Positions 11,898 through 23,601 of a stretch of DNA of 64,000 bases are shown here, piece after piece. The notes under the pieces are model-generated. The model saw nothing but the letters and a program-made list of their open reading frames with translations. It ran no database searches and was not told the DNA's origin. This DNA comes from Perca fluviatilis (Eukaryota > Chordata > Actinopteri > Perciformes > Percidae), in the NCBI RefSeq assembly GCF_010015445.1, contig NC_053123.1:434001-498000 (forward strand). The letters run 5' to 3'. Position 1 is the first letter of the stretch. Every line of letters begins with the position of its first letter. The position numbers and the translations under genes are program-made.

Positions 11898-14200
11898 TCA
11901 GCTTATCATGTTGAGGAATTTGCTTTCTTCAGCCAAGGCTGTGAGCATAGAGTTCATGTCACCGATGGCCATGTTGCCAATCCCTGCCGGTACAGAGGCG
12001 AGGGTGACAGAGTTGCGGGGGGTGGTGAGACGTGAGGAATTCTGTGAGAGGCTCTGCAGAAGGCCAGGACTCAGGGTGCCCGACATTAGGCTGGAGTGGT
12101 CCCCGTCATCTAGCATGGTGTCAAAGTCGATCTGGGCATGCTCTGTGCCACCAGATCCACCAGTGGAAGAATCCACCGTACTGCTGGAAACGTGGTTGAC
12201 TCCTGGTGAGGCCATGTTGGCTGCAGCAGTGGTGTTGCTGGCAGGAGCCTGACTGGCACTGGGGGACATGGGGGCATCAAAGCTGACAGAAGTTGGGTCA
12301 AACATATGAATCTGACCTGTGTAGAACACAGCAGAGTTTAGATTTTCAGAGTTGCTGTTGCCACTTGGCCTCTTTGGGCTTGCCTCTGAGGTGTCAGTAC
12401 CACGACTAAGACTCAGATCAGATGACTTGGGTATTCGGCTCGGTTGCATCATGCTAGACCCTGTGTGTTGTCTGGCATTCGATTTGGGCTCTATGGGAGG
12501 CCTAGGTTGTAGCATTCCTCTGCCTCCATTATGGATATTGTGCTGCTGTTGCTGGGAGAGAAGGCTGTAATTATGCTGCGGATCCACTTGGTTCACATGA
12601 GAATACCCATCAGCCTGTGTCCTTGCTCTGCAACTTTGCAGTTCAGGCTCTGCCATATTGTTCCGGGTAGGTCTCATGCTAGTGCTCCCAGATATAGAGT
12701 TTGGGATTGCCTCTTGTCCAAACCCTTGCTGAGGACTCATTTGCTCACTAAAGTTTACACTGTTGCATTGCCTCTGTTGCTGCTGGTGGGAGATGTTAAT
12801 CAGCCGCTGGTTACTGTGGTTTGCGTACCCCTGCATAGACATATTCTGACTCATAGGCACTACTTGCTGGTTGCTGCCCAGGCCATGACCTTGTCCCTGA
12901 AAGGAACCAAAATTGTGCCTTTGCTGAACCACAGCTAGGTTCCCCCTGAGAGGATGCTGTTGTTGCTTGGTGAGCTTGGTTGTGGTGTCCACAGTTCCTG
13001 AGCTCACCTCGTTCCACTGCACCGGCATGTTATTCTTGTTCATATTGTCCAATGGTGCTGAGAATGGCTGCTGGGAGCCAATGGGACCCATCTGGTAGGA
13101 TTGCATGTCCTGACCAGACTGAGACATGGTGGCGTCCACCATTGCCATCCTCCTCTGCGCATAAAATGATGCCGGTGGGGCCATGCCTGTCTGGTAGCCC
13201 TGAGTCTGATTGTTGGAATGGTAGTCCACTTGCCCTGAGTTGTGACCTGAGGGGCCAGAGTTCTGCGACGTAAGGTACTGCACCACATCATCTGGAAGCA
13301 CCATGTCGTCCTCCCCACTCTGCTCCCCCCCAATCATCATCCCATCTACTGCCATGTTCTCCATGGCTACATTCTCAGAAATGCTAGGTGGTCTGGGGGC
13401 AAATGGGTAGCGTTGCAGGCTGCCATCAGAGCGAGTGTAGCCCTGCATAGCCAGTGTTTGGTGGCGGTCAGCGGATGGAACATTCATGGGGTTCATGCTG
13501 TTCGTGCTGTTATAGCGTTGAACCCTTGGGAAGGAAAGAGGGTCCAGTGTAGGACGACGCACTGGATCGCTGGCACGACGTGGAAGGTTGGGGGGTACCT
13601 CATGGGGCATCATGCTCCGTGTGCCATATCCAGTATCACTGCATCGGCGAGGCACAGTTCCAGAGGGTGGCTGATGGAATGGGTACGACGAGCCTTCCTG
13701 GGAGTCACTGTAGAGTGCCATGCGGGTCCTTAGGCTCATTCGATCCATATTGGGTAGAGGAGTAGGTGGCGCTCCACCAATGGCAGCAGCATACTTCGCC
13801 TTAAGTCGATAATGCTGAGCTGGTGTCAGACTAAGAAGGCTTGGAAGACCTCCTCCGCCTCCTCCACTGACACCACCACCTCCACAATGGCTGGCCTCGC
13901 TGGAGCGGCGAGACAGATCAGTGGAGATTGGGTCATAGGAGTCAGCCGAACTGATGTTGTTGTGGCGGTTAGTACCAAACTGGGACGCCTCGCTGGAGCG
14001 GCGGCTGGAATAGCAGGGTGAAATACCAGAGGAGCGCCGACTCATGGTGTAAGCTGAGCTCATGGTGCTGGTGGTGCTGTCACGGCGTTCATTCAGCTGG
14101 TTCAGCAGTGTCACTTCACATAAAGACAAGTCACCCATGCGTTGGCCAGGATACGGACCGCTTAAGTTACTTATCATGTTAGAGCTCTCCAGCAGGGAAC
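11898..14200 (-). CDS. gli2: gli2 last coding exon: phosphodegron cluster and activator region
   Basis: The exon starts after ttgtgtctgccag, completing a glycine codon, and ends with NMIS and TGA at 11900-11898, about 766 codons. The first part has RRDS, then SRRSSGIS, SSRRSSEAS and LSRRSSEAS (visible residues about 750-812), the RRxS array phosphorylated by PKA and then GSK3/CK1 in GLI2/GLI3, leading to beta-TrCP-dependent degradation or processing. A glycine-rich run follows (about 818-829), then LTPAQHYRLKAKYAAAIGG, RMSLRTRMAL, RRASDPVRRPTLDPLSFPRV, SISENVAMENMAVDG and DDMVLPDDVVQYL. LDNMNKNNMPVQWNEVSSGT, then VD, is diagnostic for GLI2. After Gln-rich sequence come QIDFDTMLDDGDHSSLMSG (acidic activation helix) and the closing TALAEESKFLNMIS. 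No frameshift or stop breaks it. Confidence 0.97.
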
Positions 14201-14225
14201 CTGGCAGACACAAAAGGATATTATT

Positions 14226-14663
14226 TAGGGCTGTCAATTGATAAAAATATTTAATGGCAATTAATGGCATGATTGTCCATAGTTAACTTGCGATTAATCT
14301 CAAATTAATCACACATTTTCTATCTGTTCCAAATGTACTTTAAAAGGGATATTTTTTAAAGGTTTTTAATGCTTTTATCAACACGGAAGCGGACATATAT
14401 GCTTGCTTTATGCAAATGTTATTATTATTGCAACAATGACAAATACAGACTAGAATATTCTCCAGAATAACCGCAAAGGTACAGTATGCTCAAAAGATAT
14501 GCTGAAAGCATAATATTGCAAACTCAAGCCCATCAAGATGGACTTTGTAACTAAACTTTTCAAAAGAATCTTTTCTTTATCCATTAGTTAAAGAATTAAT
14601 TGCTTGTCAAAAAAATGTTGGCGTTAAAAGGAATTTATTATCGCCTTAATTTTGACAGCCCTA
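14226..14663. mobile_element. non-autonomous DNA transposon (TAGGGCTGTCAA termini) in the last gli2 intron
   Basis: Perfect 12-bp terminal inverted repeats TAGGGCTGTCAA / TTGACAGCCCTA sit at 14226-14237 and 14652-14663. The interior contains GATTAATC-type palindromic words and no open frame. The ends resemble hAT-type termini, but the flanks (tattattt and aatatttg) do not form a clean 8-bp duplication. It fills 438 of the 612 bp of the intron, and its edge is only 25 bp from the acceptor of the last exon. Confidence 0.8.
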
Positions 14664-14812
14664 ATATTTGAAGTTATAGACTAAGAATTACTGTATATGG
14701 TTGTCGGACTATAACAAAACATAATACATTTCAGCCATCTTGCACCCTCATCACACAGTAAAGAACTTTAACAAATGACAGCAAACAGATTTCCTCAACC
14801 GTCTACACTTAC

Positions 14813-15179
14813 CGACTGCAGGTATTGGAGGCAGCTTCATGCTGTTGCGTTGGCCCTGCGGCGGCTGTGGTGCAGAGTTGACCCAGGGGCAGGAGTCCCT
14901 CACTGTCTTCAGCCTTTCCTTCTTGATATTCTCCAGCTTGATGGTGACCGCTCCACCATGACCCACAGCTTTCCTCAACTGAAGCCCCACCCCAGCCTGC
15001 TGTCCCCCAGCGGGAACAGTGGAGTCAACCATGGGGCAATCATCCTGTGCGCTGAGGTCCCCGAAGCTGCCCCCGCTGTGCATGGCCATCTCTACCCCAC
15101 TGTCGTTGTTGTTGGCGCTGCTGAGAGGCGACGGCTCGCTGCTGCATGACGAGTGGCCGCCAGGACTGGACTGATATGT
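14813..15179 (-). CDS. gli2: gli2 visible coding exon 11
   Basis: The exon enters in phase 0 after ggttccaccag and leaves in phase 1 at GTAAGT. It encodes TYQSSPGGHSSCSSEPSPLS, SANNNDSGVEMAMHSGGSFG, DLSAQDDCPMVDSTVPAGGQ, a stretch with LQLRKAVGHG, a KKERLKTVRDSCPWVNS segment and MKLPPIPAVG. Mammalian GLI2 has SSPGAQSSCSSEPSPLGSAPNNDSGVE, LQLRK, KKEKLKSVKDSCSW and KLPPLPGSG. SSCSSEPSPL followed by NNDSGVE is a clear GLI2/GLI3 signature just after the DNA-binding domain, in the region that governs partial proteasomal processing. The following intron is only 612 bp and is mostly transposon. Confidence 0.95.
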
Positions 15180-15183
15180 CTGG

Positions 15184-16180
15184 TGGAACCAAAGTATAGA
15201 AGCTTTATTAAAAATTATATGGTACCTTGTTCAATTTCCCAGTAGTATATAAGTAGCATTCTCCAAAACTTTGGTAACACTGAAAGCAATTAGCATTTTA
15301 TGAAAAATGATGGAAAAAACAAGTGAAATTTAAAAAATGTTCAGAGAACTCCATTATGTATTCTTCAATATTAAATAATTACCACATTTAAGAAATTCTG
15401 ATTGTAATGGTGTTTTGTAATAACTAATGTAGGCCTATATTGCCTGAAGAGCTCATTAATGATAGATGAATTTGATTTATTTACAACAAGTGGATAATAG
15501 ATGAGTTCTGTGAGCAACAGTCTAGCGGAAACATTTCAAACTGGCGGAAAATGAACTAAAGTCTTGATCACAGCTTGATGCTGGCACTATTTGTTTGTCA
15601 TGCTAAAACAGTCCCAGCCTTTGAATATTAATGTGACAATGACTTTCATCATCGGCCCGACAGCAGAGGCTACGCCAGTGATCTTGTGGGCAGAAAAGTC
15701 CAGTTGAATAGTAGTTTGTGTGTTTCTATACATGCATATACTGCATCCCATATACAAAGGAGCATGTTTTAATGTGTGAAAATGGATAATCATGCAAAAA
15801 AGAACATTGTACATCATGAAAAATGCAACAAGCATGAAGCACAAAGACACATTCACACATCTCCCCATGCCGAGTTGTGACCAGACGGAGAGACAGTTTG
15901 AGTGCTCACCTCAGTGAAGTCTGTCCATTAGAAAGGTTAACTTGAGAGGAGCAAGTTCAAGCAACAACCAGAGAGGTGAGTTAGGAAGGATGCAGGAGGT
16001 AGCAGCGGTAAACAGTTAACGTCAGAACAATGTTAGTAAAGCGGGGAAAAGAATAGGAAAAAAGTGTGTCCTTGTCTTTCTTGTTTCCTAAACATACAAA
16101 TGCCTGCAATTATGTTACATATCATGTTATATTAACAGGTGATGTTGATCATTTGGAGTGCTAAAAGTTATACATTTTGG
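15184..16180. other. gli2 intron 10, first part
   Basis: AT-rich intron between exons 10 and 11. The open frame at 15587-15868 has no recognisable domain. No transposon boundary recognised; a LINE tail follows. Confidence 0.5.
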
Positions 16181-16184
16181 TGTC

Positions 16185-16475
16185 GCACTGACGGCTACAA
16201 GAAATCATTCCTACCACAGGCAATTCAACTTTTTAACACTTCATCACTGAGTGTTAGATAAGACTCATATACATCACAATACTATGTCTAAGTGCAACTT
16301 CCACAGACATAGGTTTACTTACATCTTTATGAATACTATTTAAGTAGTTGTACATTTTTATTCACCACCTATTTATTATTTCTTGTATATTCTGCATGTG
16401 TGCTGTGTGGCTGCTTTAGCACTGACATTTCCCAATTTGGGATCAATTAAGTCTATCTAATCTAATTTCCTTCAA
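16185..16475 (+). mobile_element. 3' end of a non-LTR retrotransposon (LINE)
   Basis: The plus strand encodes RTDGYKKSFLPQAIQLFN shortly before a stop, a C-terminal tail typical of fish L2/Rex1-like reverse transcriptase ORFs (SFIP.AI.LLN). It is followed by an untranslated tail ending caatttgggatcaattaagtctatctaat. The same tail, with an expanded (CTAT)n, occurs at 44985-45340. Only the 5'-truncated last part is present. Clade is inferred. Confidence 0.65.
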
Positions 16476-16600
16476 AATGCAGTCAATCAAACTCCAGAGT
16501 TTGAATGAAAAATCTATTTCCTGCACCCAAATATTTTTATAAACTATAAAGGAGGTTTGTATGGGATGATGTTTTTTGAATGTATGTGATGAGGACCCAC

Positions 16601-16882
16601 CATAGAGTTCTCGGTCTTGATAGATTTGACTTGTAGGCAGTCCTCCACTCCTCTAGAGCTGCTGTTGGCCTCAATCTTGCCATCCATGTTTCTCGCACCC
16701 AGCTTGGAATTGGCCTCATTCTCCCCGTTGCCTTTGGGTGGCTGCTGTCTCGGAGGTGCGTCGCTTCGTTGTTTCTTGGTGACGTGGGCTTCGGGTCCGT
16801 GGACTGTTTTAACATGCTTCCTGAGAGAGCTGGGGTCTGTGTAGCGCTTGGTGCAGCCCGGGATCTTACACACATATGGTTT
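16601..16882 (-). CDS. gli2: gli2 visible coding exon 10, zinc finger 5 and linker
   Basis: The exon has 94 codons in phase 0, with acceptor ...tcttggcag and donor GTGGGT. It opens with [20 protein letters not shown] and [20 protein letters not shown], giving finger 5 (C500, C505, H518, H523) and the basic stretch after it that acts as a nuclear localisation signal in GLI proteins. The rest is a poorly conserved linker ending [16 protein letters not shown]; mammalian GLI2 has VEDCLHVRAIKTE. IKTE fits a sumoylation consensus. The donor GTGGGT is less usual than GTAAG but continues in frame into the next exon. Confidence 0.95.
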
Positions 16883-17051
16883 CTGCCAAGAGGGATTTAG
16901 TTAAATTTCCAACTGAAATAAAATTGCATTTTTTGGGTCTGCTACAACATACATATTCTGTATATTACTGTGTTTTCCTTTGAGAAAAAACCAAGACGGA
17001 CAATTTTTTGGTTTCATGAACCAACATGAAACCAAAAAATTGTCCAATTTG

Positions 17052-17240
17052 CACTAGGGCTGCAACTAACGATTATTTTCATAGTCAATTAATCTGCCGA
17101 TTATTTTCTTGATTAATCGATTAGTTGTTTGGTCTATAAAATGTCAATCAGTGGATCAGTGTTTTCCAAAACCCAAGATGACGTCCTCAAATGTCTTGTT
17201 ACAGTATGTCCACAACTCAAAGATATTAAACACTAAGCTG
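17052..17240 (+). repeat. AGGGCTGCAACTAACGATTA-type repeat, copy 1 (truncated)
   Basis: Begins tagggctgcaactaacgatt with several GATTAATCGATTAG words, then aaaatgtcaatcagtggatcagtgtttt. Related copies lie at 21950-22205, 49660-49994 (full length, reversed) and 59544-59860. No coding content. It lies in the intron between exons 9 and 10. Confidence 0.65.
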
Positions 17241-17254
17241 ATGGTGGCTCAAAT

Positions 17255-17345
17255 GCATAGGCGTAGATTTCGAGGGTGGGGGATGCAGGTGATAGTCCCC
17301 TCCAATATTTAGAAGAGGTAGATTTGTCCCCCTCAAAAAATATGA
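17255..17345. repeat. fragment of GGCGTAGATTT..GGGGGATGC dispersed repeat
   Basis: Recognised from memory as the start of a common fish element; the tgtccccctcaaaaaatat stretch ends the visible fragment. Confidence 0.35.
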
Positions 17346-17644
17346 AAGACAACCCAATCCCCAAATAGAGGTAAAAATAACTGTTCAGGGGTCTGAAAAC
17401 ATGTAAAAAAAAAACAAGAACAGTGTCTACTTGTGCTACATTGGGTGGTTAAAGAACACAACAGGAGCTTTAACAAGGTATCATTCTCTAACAGATTTGT
17501 TGATTTGTTTGTTATTGAGACACAAATAAAGAGATTTGCACCAAAGATTGTTACATAAAAATTGACCAGAGTGCAGGAAATGAAGTGTGTTGAAACTAAA
17601 TCTATGCCCTTGCTCAAATGCGTGAAATCCCACTTAGTGAGTCA

Positions 17645-17980
<336 letters not shown>

Positions 17981-18769
17981 CTACTCTTGGACTTGTGCCC
18001 ACCTACTGTGGCATGCCACACAAAAGCAAAGCAGTGCTACGCTTTTGTAAAAAGGGCTATTATGCGAAATATCTAAACTGAGTGTGAAGTGTGGTGGAGC
18101 TCTCTGGCTGGAGTGCTTTGTTGAGACAAAGAGAAGTCTGTGTTTAGCCTTTGTGTTCACTTTTACTGTACAAGCTATAATTTGGTATTCCTTTAGAGCA
18201 GTCAATGTGAACGGAATTGGCTTTGAAATTAAAAGAGAATAAAACGAGACGAGCTCATTGGATATAAAAGTCAGAAAATTCTCCGTTAAGACTACAGGGG
18301 AGTTGGAGTGTTATGAGAAGATGCACGTGGGATTAGTGCACGCATATACAGCCTGGTCTTAATAAGGACCCAAGGACCCCTACTTGTCTGCAGATTTTAA
18401 TTACATATTACACATTCTTCACTCTCTCCTTCACAAGTCATCTGTTTTAATGCATTCACAAGAGTCTGTGAGCAAGCTTTGAAGCCAAGCAAAAAGGCCC
18501 TCAATTTGATCTTCACACAGCAAATGAAGCCTTCAATAAAACCCTCATGATTTATCAACATCGAAAATATCACATGTGCTAAGCACAAGAGCATTTTTAT
18601 TTTTTTGAGGTAAAGGGAAGGGTTGTAGGGTAGAGACTACGGTGGCTGAGTAAGTTCTAGTTTGAGTAGATGGTTAACCAGTTAACCAGTCAGTTAACCC
18701 TAAATGCATGGGTGTTTTTTTTTTCAAACTATCCTGTGTACCTCATGTTCTTAACGACCCGGCACTTAT

Positions 18770-18955
18770 AAAAAGCAACAACAACTGTTCCACCAAAACA
18801 AGTTCCTTCCCGAGACTATTTTGCAGAGGCACCATTGCTGCATCCGGACGATTGGGATTGGTTTAAAGAAATGCAAACAACCTAGAGTGTTTTTTTTGCT
18901 ATCCCAGAATGCATCTGTGGTGTAGCCAGACCTTACTCCAATGCAAGACTATTAA
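18770..18955 (-). mobile_element. TAGTCT MITE, copy 2 (truncated, minus strand)
   Basis: Shares ccaccaaaacaagttcc, ttggtttaaagaaatgc and cccagaatgc blocks with the reverse complement of the copy at 9288-9715. The end towards 18950 still shows agacta. The other terminus is lost, so no target duplication can be read. It lies in the intron between exons 8 and 9. Confidence 0.65.
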
Positions 18956-18959
18956 ATGT

Positions 18960-19300
18960 ATAACCAAAAGCCTGCATTCCAAATTCGGGGGCGTAGGGTT
19001 TGAAAGACATGGACATTCTGGTAGCCAGGTTATAACTAAAAATGGTTGCATTATGGGAAATGTAGGATCCAGTACTTTTGACTAAAAGTCAGGATATTTT
19101 GGCCTCTGCTGCTTTGATTTAGAAGATTCTCTTTTAAACATCGGTCTCTCGCAAGTCCCCCAAATTTCAAGGAAAGGCAATACTAAATTGCTGGAGTAGC
19201 CTTTAAGTGCAGTAGCCAATCAGTGAGCAGTTAGTCAGATGATCCTATACTCAGTCAGTCAGTTAACTAGCTAGTTACTTATAGCTCTTAACCACTGGCC
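18960..19300. other. gli2 intron 8, remainder
   Basis: Contains a stretch at about 18980-19130 (gggggcgtagggtttgaa to ttagaagat) that looks like another dispersed repeat, and a small tandem of cagtcagttaac-like words near 19250. No exon seen. Confidence 0.35.
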
Positions 19301-19329
19301 CAAATAACCCGTAAAGTTCCCACAGTTCA

Positions 19330-19530
<201 letters not shown>

Positions 19531-19743
19531 TTAGGTAAATCATCCACATGTAGCATAACATACACTGAGATAAATGTCAAAACTAGACACCAAGTGGGTG
19601 TGTGCCTGAGCATCTGTGTGTGTGTGAGCACCTGTGTGTCACCATATTACTAAAAACGAGTCAGCAAATTCTTCTCTTTTTCCCACCAGAAGACAGACAG
19701 AAAGGACCATCCGTACTAGCACACACAACGGTGCAAGGGCAAG

Positions 19744-19772
19744 CACGCACACACGCACACACGCACACGCAC

Positions 19773-19855
<83 letters not shown>
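19744..19855. repeat. long (AC)n microsatellite in the zinc-finger intron
   Basis: About 112 bp of AC units, impure (ACGC interruptions) up to about 19778 and pure after that. In the gli2 transcript this is a (UG)n run, 257 bp upstream of the exon 8 acceptor at its pure end and 232 bp at its near end. Confidence 0.95.
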
Positions 19856-19856
<1 letters not shown>

Positions 19857-20265
19857 TGTGAGTGACGGTGCCATCCATTATGGCTGACAGTTATTATGCA
19901 TCTGTCAACAGGAAACAAAAACTACAAAAGCTTGTTTTTTCAAGGCTGTGTGTTTCTAAAGGAAGAGGAACTTCCTCAGCTCCCAGTAAAAGTGAGCAGG
20001 AAGAGGATTTTGCGACCGACTCGTATTTATCTCCCATTCTCCTGACTTTTGATGGATCATGAAGTCAGTGAGGGACTAAACTAAGTTTCCTGTTCAAAGC
20101 TAAAACTTAAATGTTGTATTAGCTAGTGTAGTTTCAGATAACTGCAAACCTAATTGTTTTTAAATGTTCTATCTACAATGAAAAGTATACATCTTAGCGT
20201 AATTCCAGCATGAATTTCACTTTGTAGGAATTCATCATATTTAAGTCAGTTACTCCTACTACATT

Positions 20266-20655
20266 GTAGGGGGGTGTATGTATTGTGATTTTTTGTGACG
20301 ATTTTTAAAATCGATTCTTTTCCCTAGAACCGATAGAAGATGTAGTAGTATAGTTTATACACTACTGCCAACGGCATCATATCCATTTCCAGCAAAACAA
20401 ACGGAAAGCAGTAAATACATGTTATTTACTTCTATACAAATGAAATAAATGTGATGTGCATTACATTTTTTGAAATTTCTCATGATATATTGTCCTATAA
20501 GTGTGTTATTCGACTTTTGTTTTTGTTAAAAGAAAAAGAGAATCGTAATACTTCTAAGAATCATAATAAATGAAACTTGCAATACAAATCGAATCAACAC
20601 CCATGTATTGTGAAAAAATCGAATCGGGAAAATAGAATATCGTCCCAGCCCTAGT
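20266..20655. repeat. dispersed repeat with AATCGATTC / GAATCG words
   Basis: Opens with gtaggggggtgtatgtattgtg and ends tcgaatcgggaaaa, then atcgtcccagcccta. Inverted AAAATCGATTC and GAATCGAATC words suggest a non-autonomous element of about 390 bp in the intron between exons 7 and 8. Confidence 0.5.
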
Positions 20656-20659
20656 CATT

Positions 20660-21945
20660 GTGTAGACATGCTCGAGAATGCCAGAGTACCTTTATCAGGT
20701 TTTTTAAAACTCAAATGATTTACATTGCAGACAAACACACACTTACTGTGCTCGCACACACACACGCACACACACAAAAAAACACAATGTTTCTGAACAG
20801 ACACACCTACAAACTCTTATCCCGTGCACCACACGCAAATCCACACACCCAGAGGAACCACTTCATTTCCTGAGGACATCCAGACCCACAACGCTCCAAT
20901 TATGTGGCCACTTCTCTGCCCGCGAAAAAGCTCAGTGGTTGACCATTCTGCTGAGATCTATTTTGGGTGAAGGAGGAGGAATGGAAACAAGCGGAGGCCT
21001 CTATTTTCAGGTTACACACTAGTGTGAATCCATCATTTTTGGGGATCTTGAAACAGAATTACTTTGGTTAATCAGAAGCCAGAAAACTCCACAGGTGTGT
21101 GTTTTTTTCAGCTGCTATTAACCTTGTATGAAACCGGGGCTGTGCTGAGGAACATGCTGTCAGGAGCTTTTGCAGAAAAAGCAACTATTACAACCATGGG
21201 TTTCTGGTTGTTTTTTATAAAGTTGACAGAAAGCAGAGGCCTTTAAAAACCCTCATGGTCCAGTGAGGATTTAAGAAGTGTGTTGGCCCTCACATTGTCT
21301 ATCCACACCCAACATCAGACCCACCGATCCTCTGCTAGCCTCCTCACTAATCCTGGCGAGCTCTCACAGAGTTTGTGGCTAGGGAGCTGGAGTTCGGGCA
21401 ACAGTTCTGAAAGGTAACTCTGGTCCTGACTCGTAGCAGCCCGTCTACCACCACGTCCCACTGTGGACCTGACACATGCCCCTCCTACCATTGCTCCGAG
21501 ATGACTGACAGCCAGAAAGTAGAAAGCAAAAAGAGAGGTTGGCCTGGAAATGGGGGGAGCATGAGGTTCCGTAACTCCAGAGCTTCTGGCATGACGATGG
21601 ATTTATGACCGGCCCTCTGGGCTTTGGGGTTAGGGGTCATGGGGCTGAGGGGTTTAGGGGTGGGACAAGGGGCACAGCTGCAGGACTTGGGCCTGAGTTT
21701 GGCGAGAGCCGGCAGGCTCATTAGGGTTGCGTGTGTCAACCCAACAGGAAAGGATCAGTTATGGGACAGCTTTCTGACCGGGCTCAATCAGCATGCATTT
21801 AATGAGCAGCAGTTGTTTGAACTTTTCCCTTTTTTACACAACAAATGCAGTGCAGTGTTTCTGATGGCACGGTTTGGAATTTACTTTCACCACAGCCAAG
21901 GATACGCATGTACGCTGAACGCTGAAACTAACACTTCTTTTTTTA
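20660..21945. other. gli2 intron 7, central part
   Basis: A GC-richer, less repetitive stretch with a short CA-rich patch near 20750-20780. Several short open frames lack recognisable features. No exon or transposon recognised. Confidence 0.4.
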
Positions 21946-21949
21946 TTGT

Positions 21950-22205
21950 CCATTACTCTGTTGAGTATTTTCTGGATTAATGGATTAGTTGTTTGGTCTC
22001 TAAAATGTCAGAAAATGGTGAAAAATGTGGATCAGTGTTTCCCAAAGCCCAATATCAGTTTACTGTCACAGAGGAGAGAAGAAACTAGAACATATTCACA
22101 TTTAACAAGCTGGATTTTTACTATTTTTCATATATAATGAGTCAAACCGATTAATCGATTATCAAAATAGTCGATAAATATAATAATTGACAACTAATAA
22201 TTAAT
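21950..22205 (+). repeat. AGGGCTGCAACTAACGATTA-type repeat, copy 2
   Basis: Matches 17052-17240 through attagttgtttggtctctaa, aaaatgtcagaaaatgg and ggatcagtgtttcccaaag; its end carries ccgattaatcgattatc. The start is lost. Confidence 0.6.
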
Positions 22206-22782
22206 CCAGAGATCTTCAACAGGGGTTACTAAAGGGGGGCCCACCAAATTATTATTACTTTTTTGAAAGTTAAATGAAAAAAAAACCTAAAATGTTAACA
22301 TGAATGTTACATTAGCAAATATAAATCAGCCTATTTGTGGAAAAAAAATAGGCTGGCCTATAGATAAATATACTACCTATAAAGGTAGTCACTAAGGTAG
22401 CCATCCACAGTTCATCCTAAGGATTCACTGTGCCACATGCATATTTAACATTAAAACATGATTCATAAAATCATGGCAACAATTATTTTAATACTTTAGT
22501 ATTCTATGCATTAAAAAGGTATGTATTTAGGCTTTAGGCCACCCTACAAGTTAGTTGCAACTTAATTTTAATACAATATATGTAGTAGGGGGTCCCTGCT
22601 CTGTCTCTCTTTCAGTTAAGGAGTCCTTGGTTTCAAAAACTTTTAAATCCGTGGATGAATCAAATAATCTTTGCAGCTCTATTTCTCAGTGGAATTTCCA
22701 GTGTTGTAGTCTCCAGGCTGTAATAGAGTTACAGTTGCTGTCTTTCAATAAGTAGCATTAGGATAGTACGCCTATCACTCAC
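22206..22782. other. gli2 intron 7, part next to exon 7
   Basis: AT-rich. A gatcttcaacaggggtt word at 22210 is common in fish repeats. Nothing further recognised. Confidence 0.35.
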
Positions 22783-22923
22783 ATGAACAAGTTGGTCCTG
22801 GGTGTCATACTCCTTGCTGCAGCCCTCCCAGTGGCAGTTGGTCTCATATATGGCCTCAGGCTCCTGTTTGCACTCATCTTTATCCAGATCCTCACTCAGG
22901 TCCAAGACCCCCCCACAGTGGTC
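22783..22923 (-). CDS. gli2: gli2 visible coding exon 7, start of zinc finger 1
   Basis: The exon has 47 codons in phase 0, with acceptor ...tttctccag and donor GTGAGT. It starts [20 protein letters not shown], then [20 protein letters not shown] and TQDQLVH. The acidic lead-in and [10 protein letters not shown] match the region just before and inside finger 1 of vertebrate GLI2. The two zinc-binding cysteines of finger 1 are at about residues 373 and 378; its histidines are in the next exon. In the family, fingers 1 and 2 contribute little direct base contact, while fingers 4 and 5 read the GACCACCCA-type site. Neighbouring introns are 567 bp and 3,270 bp. Confidence 0.95.
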
Positions 22924-23490
22924 CTGGAGAAAGGGGACAGCACTTTGTCAGAAAGGGGGCTAACAAACAGTACTGTACATGTGTATGTGTGTATCCATTA
23001 ATGTGTATACTGTAAATGACTAGAATAAAAGCATGCACACACAGAGTACTGTACATCTTTTACCTGAATCTGTGGTCAATATGGTCTGTACTGCTTTGCA
23101 TCTCTCTAATCTTATCTGTTTCTTAATCCTAATGAGTTGTTGCTTGATCTCAATGCATGACACACCTCTCGTCATTGATTAAAGCTGCATTTTTATTCAC
23201 TACCTATAATAGGAGGCACATGTGCAACTGCAGGTAAAGTGGGGACTATTTGTCCACTGTAAGAAGCTGAAGCTGTGATAGAGGCACAAAAAAACAATCC
23301 ATGCAGTTGTTTAATATTTTCTTAAGGTCATTGCAGATCCAAAAAGTAAATTCTTCAAGAAAAAGGAAAGCAATGGTCTGGAATGTGTAGTGCAACTTGA
23401 AAAAAATCCTATCTAATGTGGCATTTTTTCTTTTTCTTCAGGACTTCAGATTCTTTACTTATTTCCACTATTTTCTTTTAATTGTCTTAC

Positions 23491-23601
23491 ATGAGAGGAT
23501 GGTGAGATGGGCAGCGAACCCTCTGCTTCCGTCTTAACCTTTGACCTCTTGGTGATCAATGGGTTGACTGTGCTACTGACTGCGGGGTCTCCACTGGCAT
23601 T
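23491..23601 (-). CDS. gli2: gli2 visible coding exon 6
   Basis: This 111-base exon (37 codons, phase 0 at both ends) has acceptor ...gtccttcag and donor GTAAGAC. It encodes NASGDPAVSSTVNPLITKRS, then KVKTEAEGSLPISPSSH. Mammalian GLI2 has SAVSSTVNPVAIHKRSKVKTEPEG at this place. The KVKTE motif fits a sumoylation consensus (psi-K-x-E) seen in GLI proteins; this use is inferred from the motif only. Because the exon is symmetrical in phase 0, skipping it would keep the reading frame. Confidence 0.93.

Noticed and set aside
11898..14200. Possibility that the gene is gli3 or gli1 rather than gli2.
   Set aside because: NKNNMPVQWNEVSSGTVD, the SSCSSEPSPL/NNDSGVE pair and ESKFLN at the end fit GLI2 best, from memory of the family; the gli2a versus gli2b question remains open.
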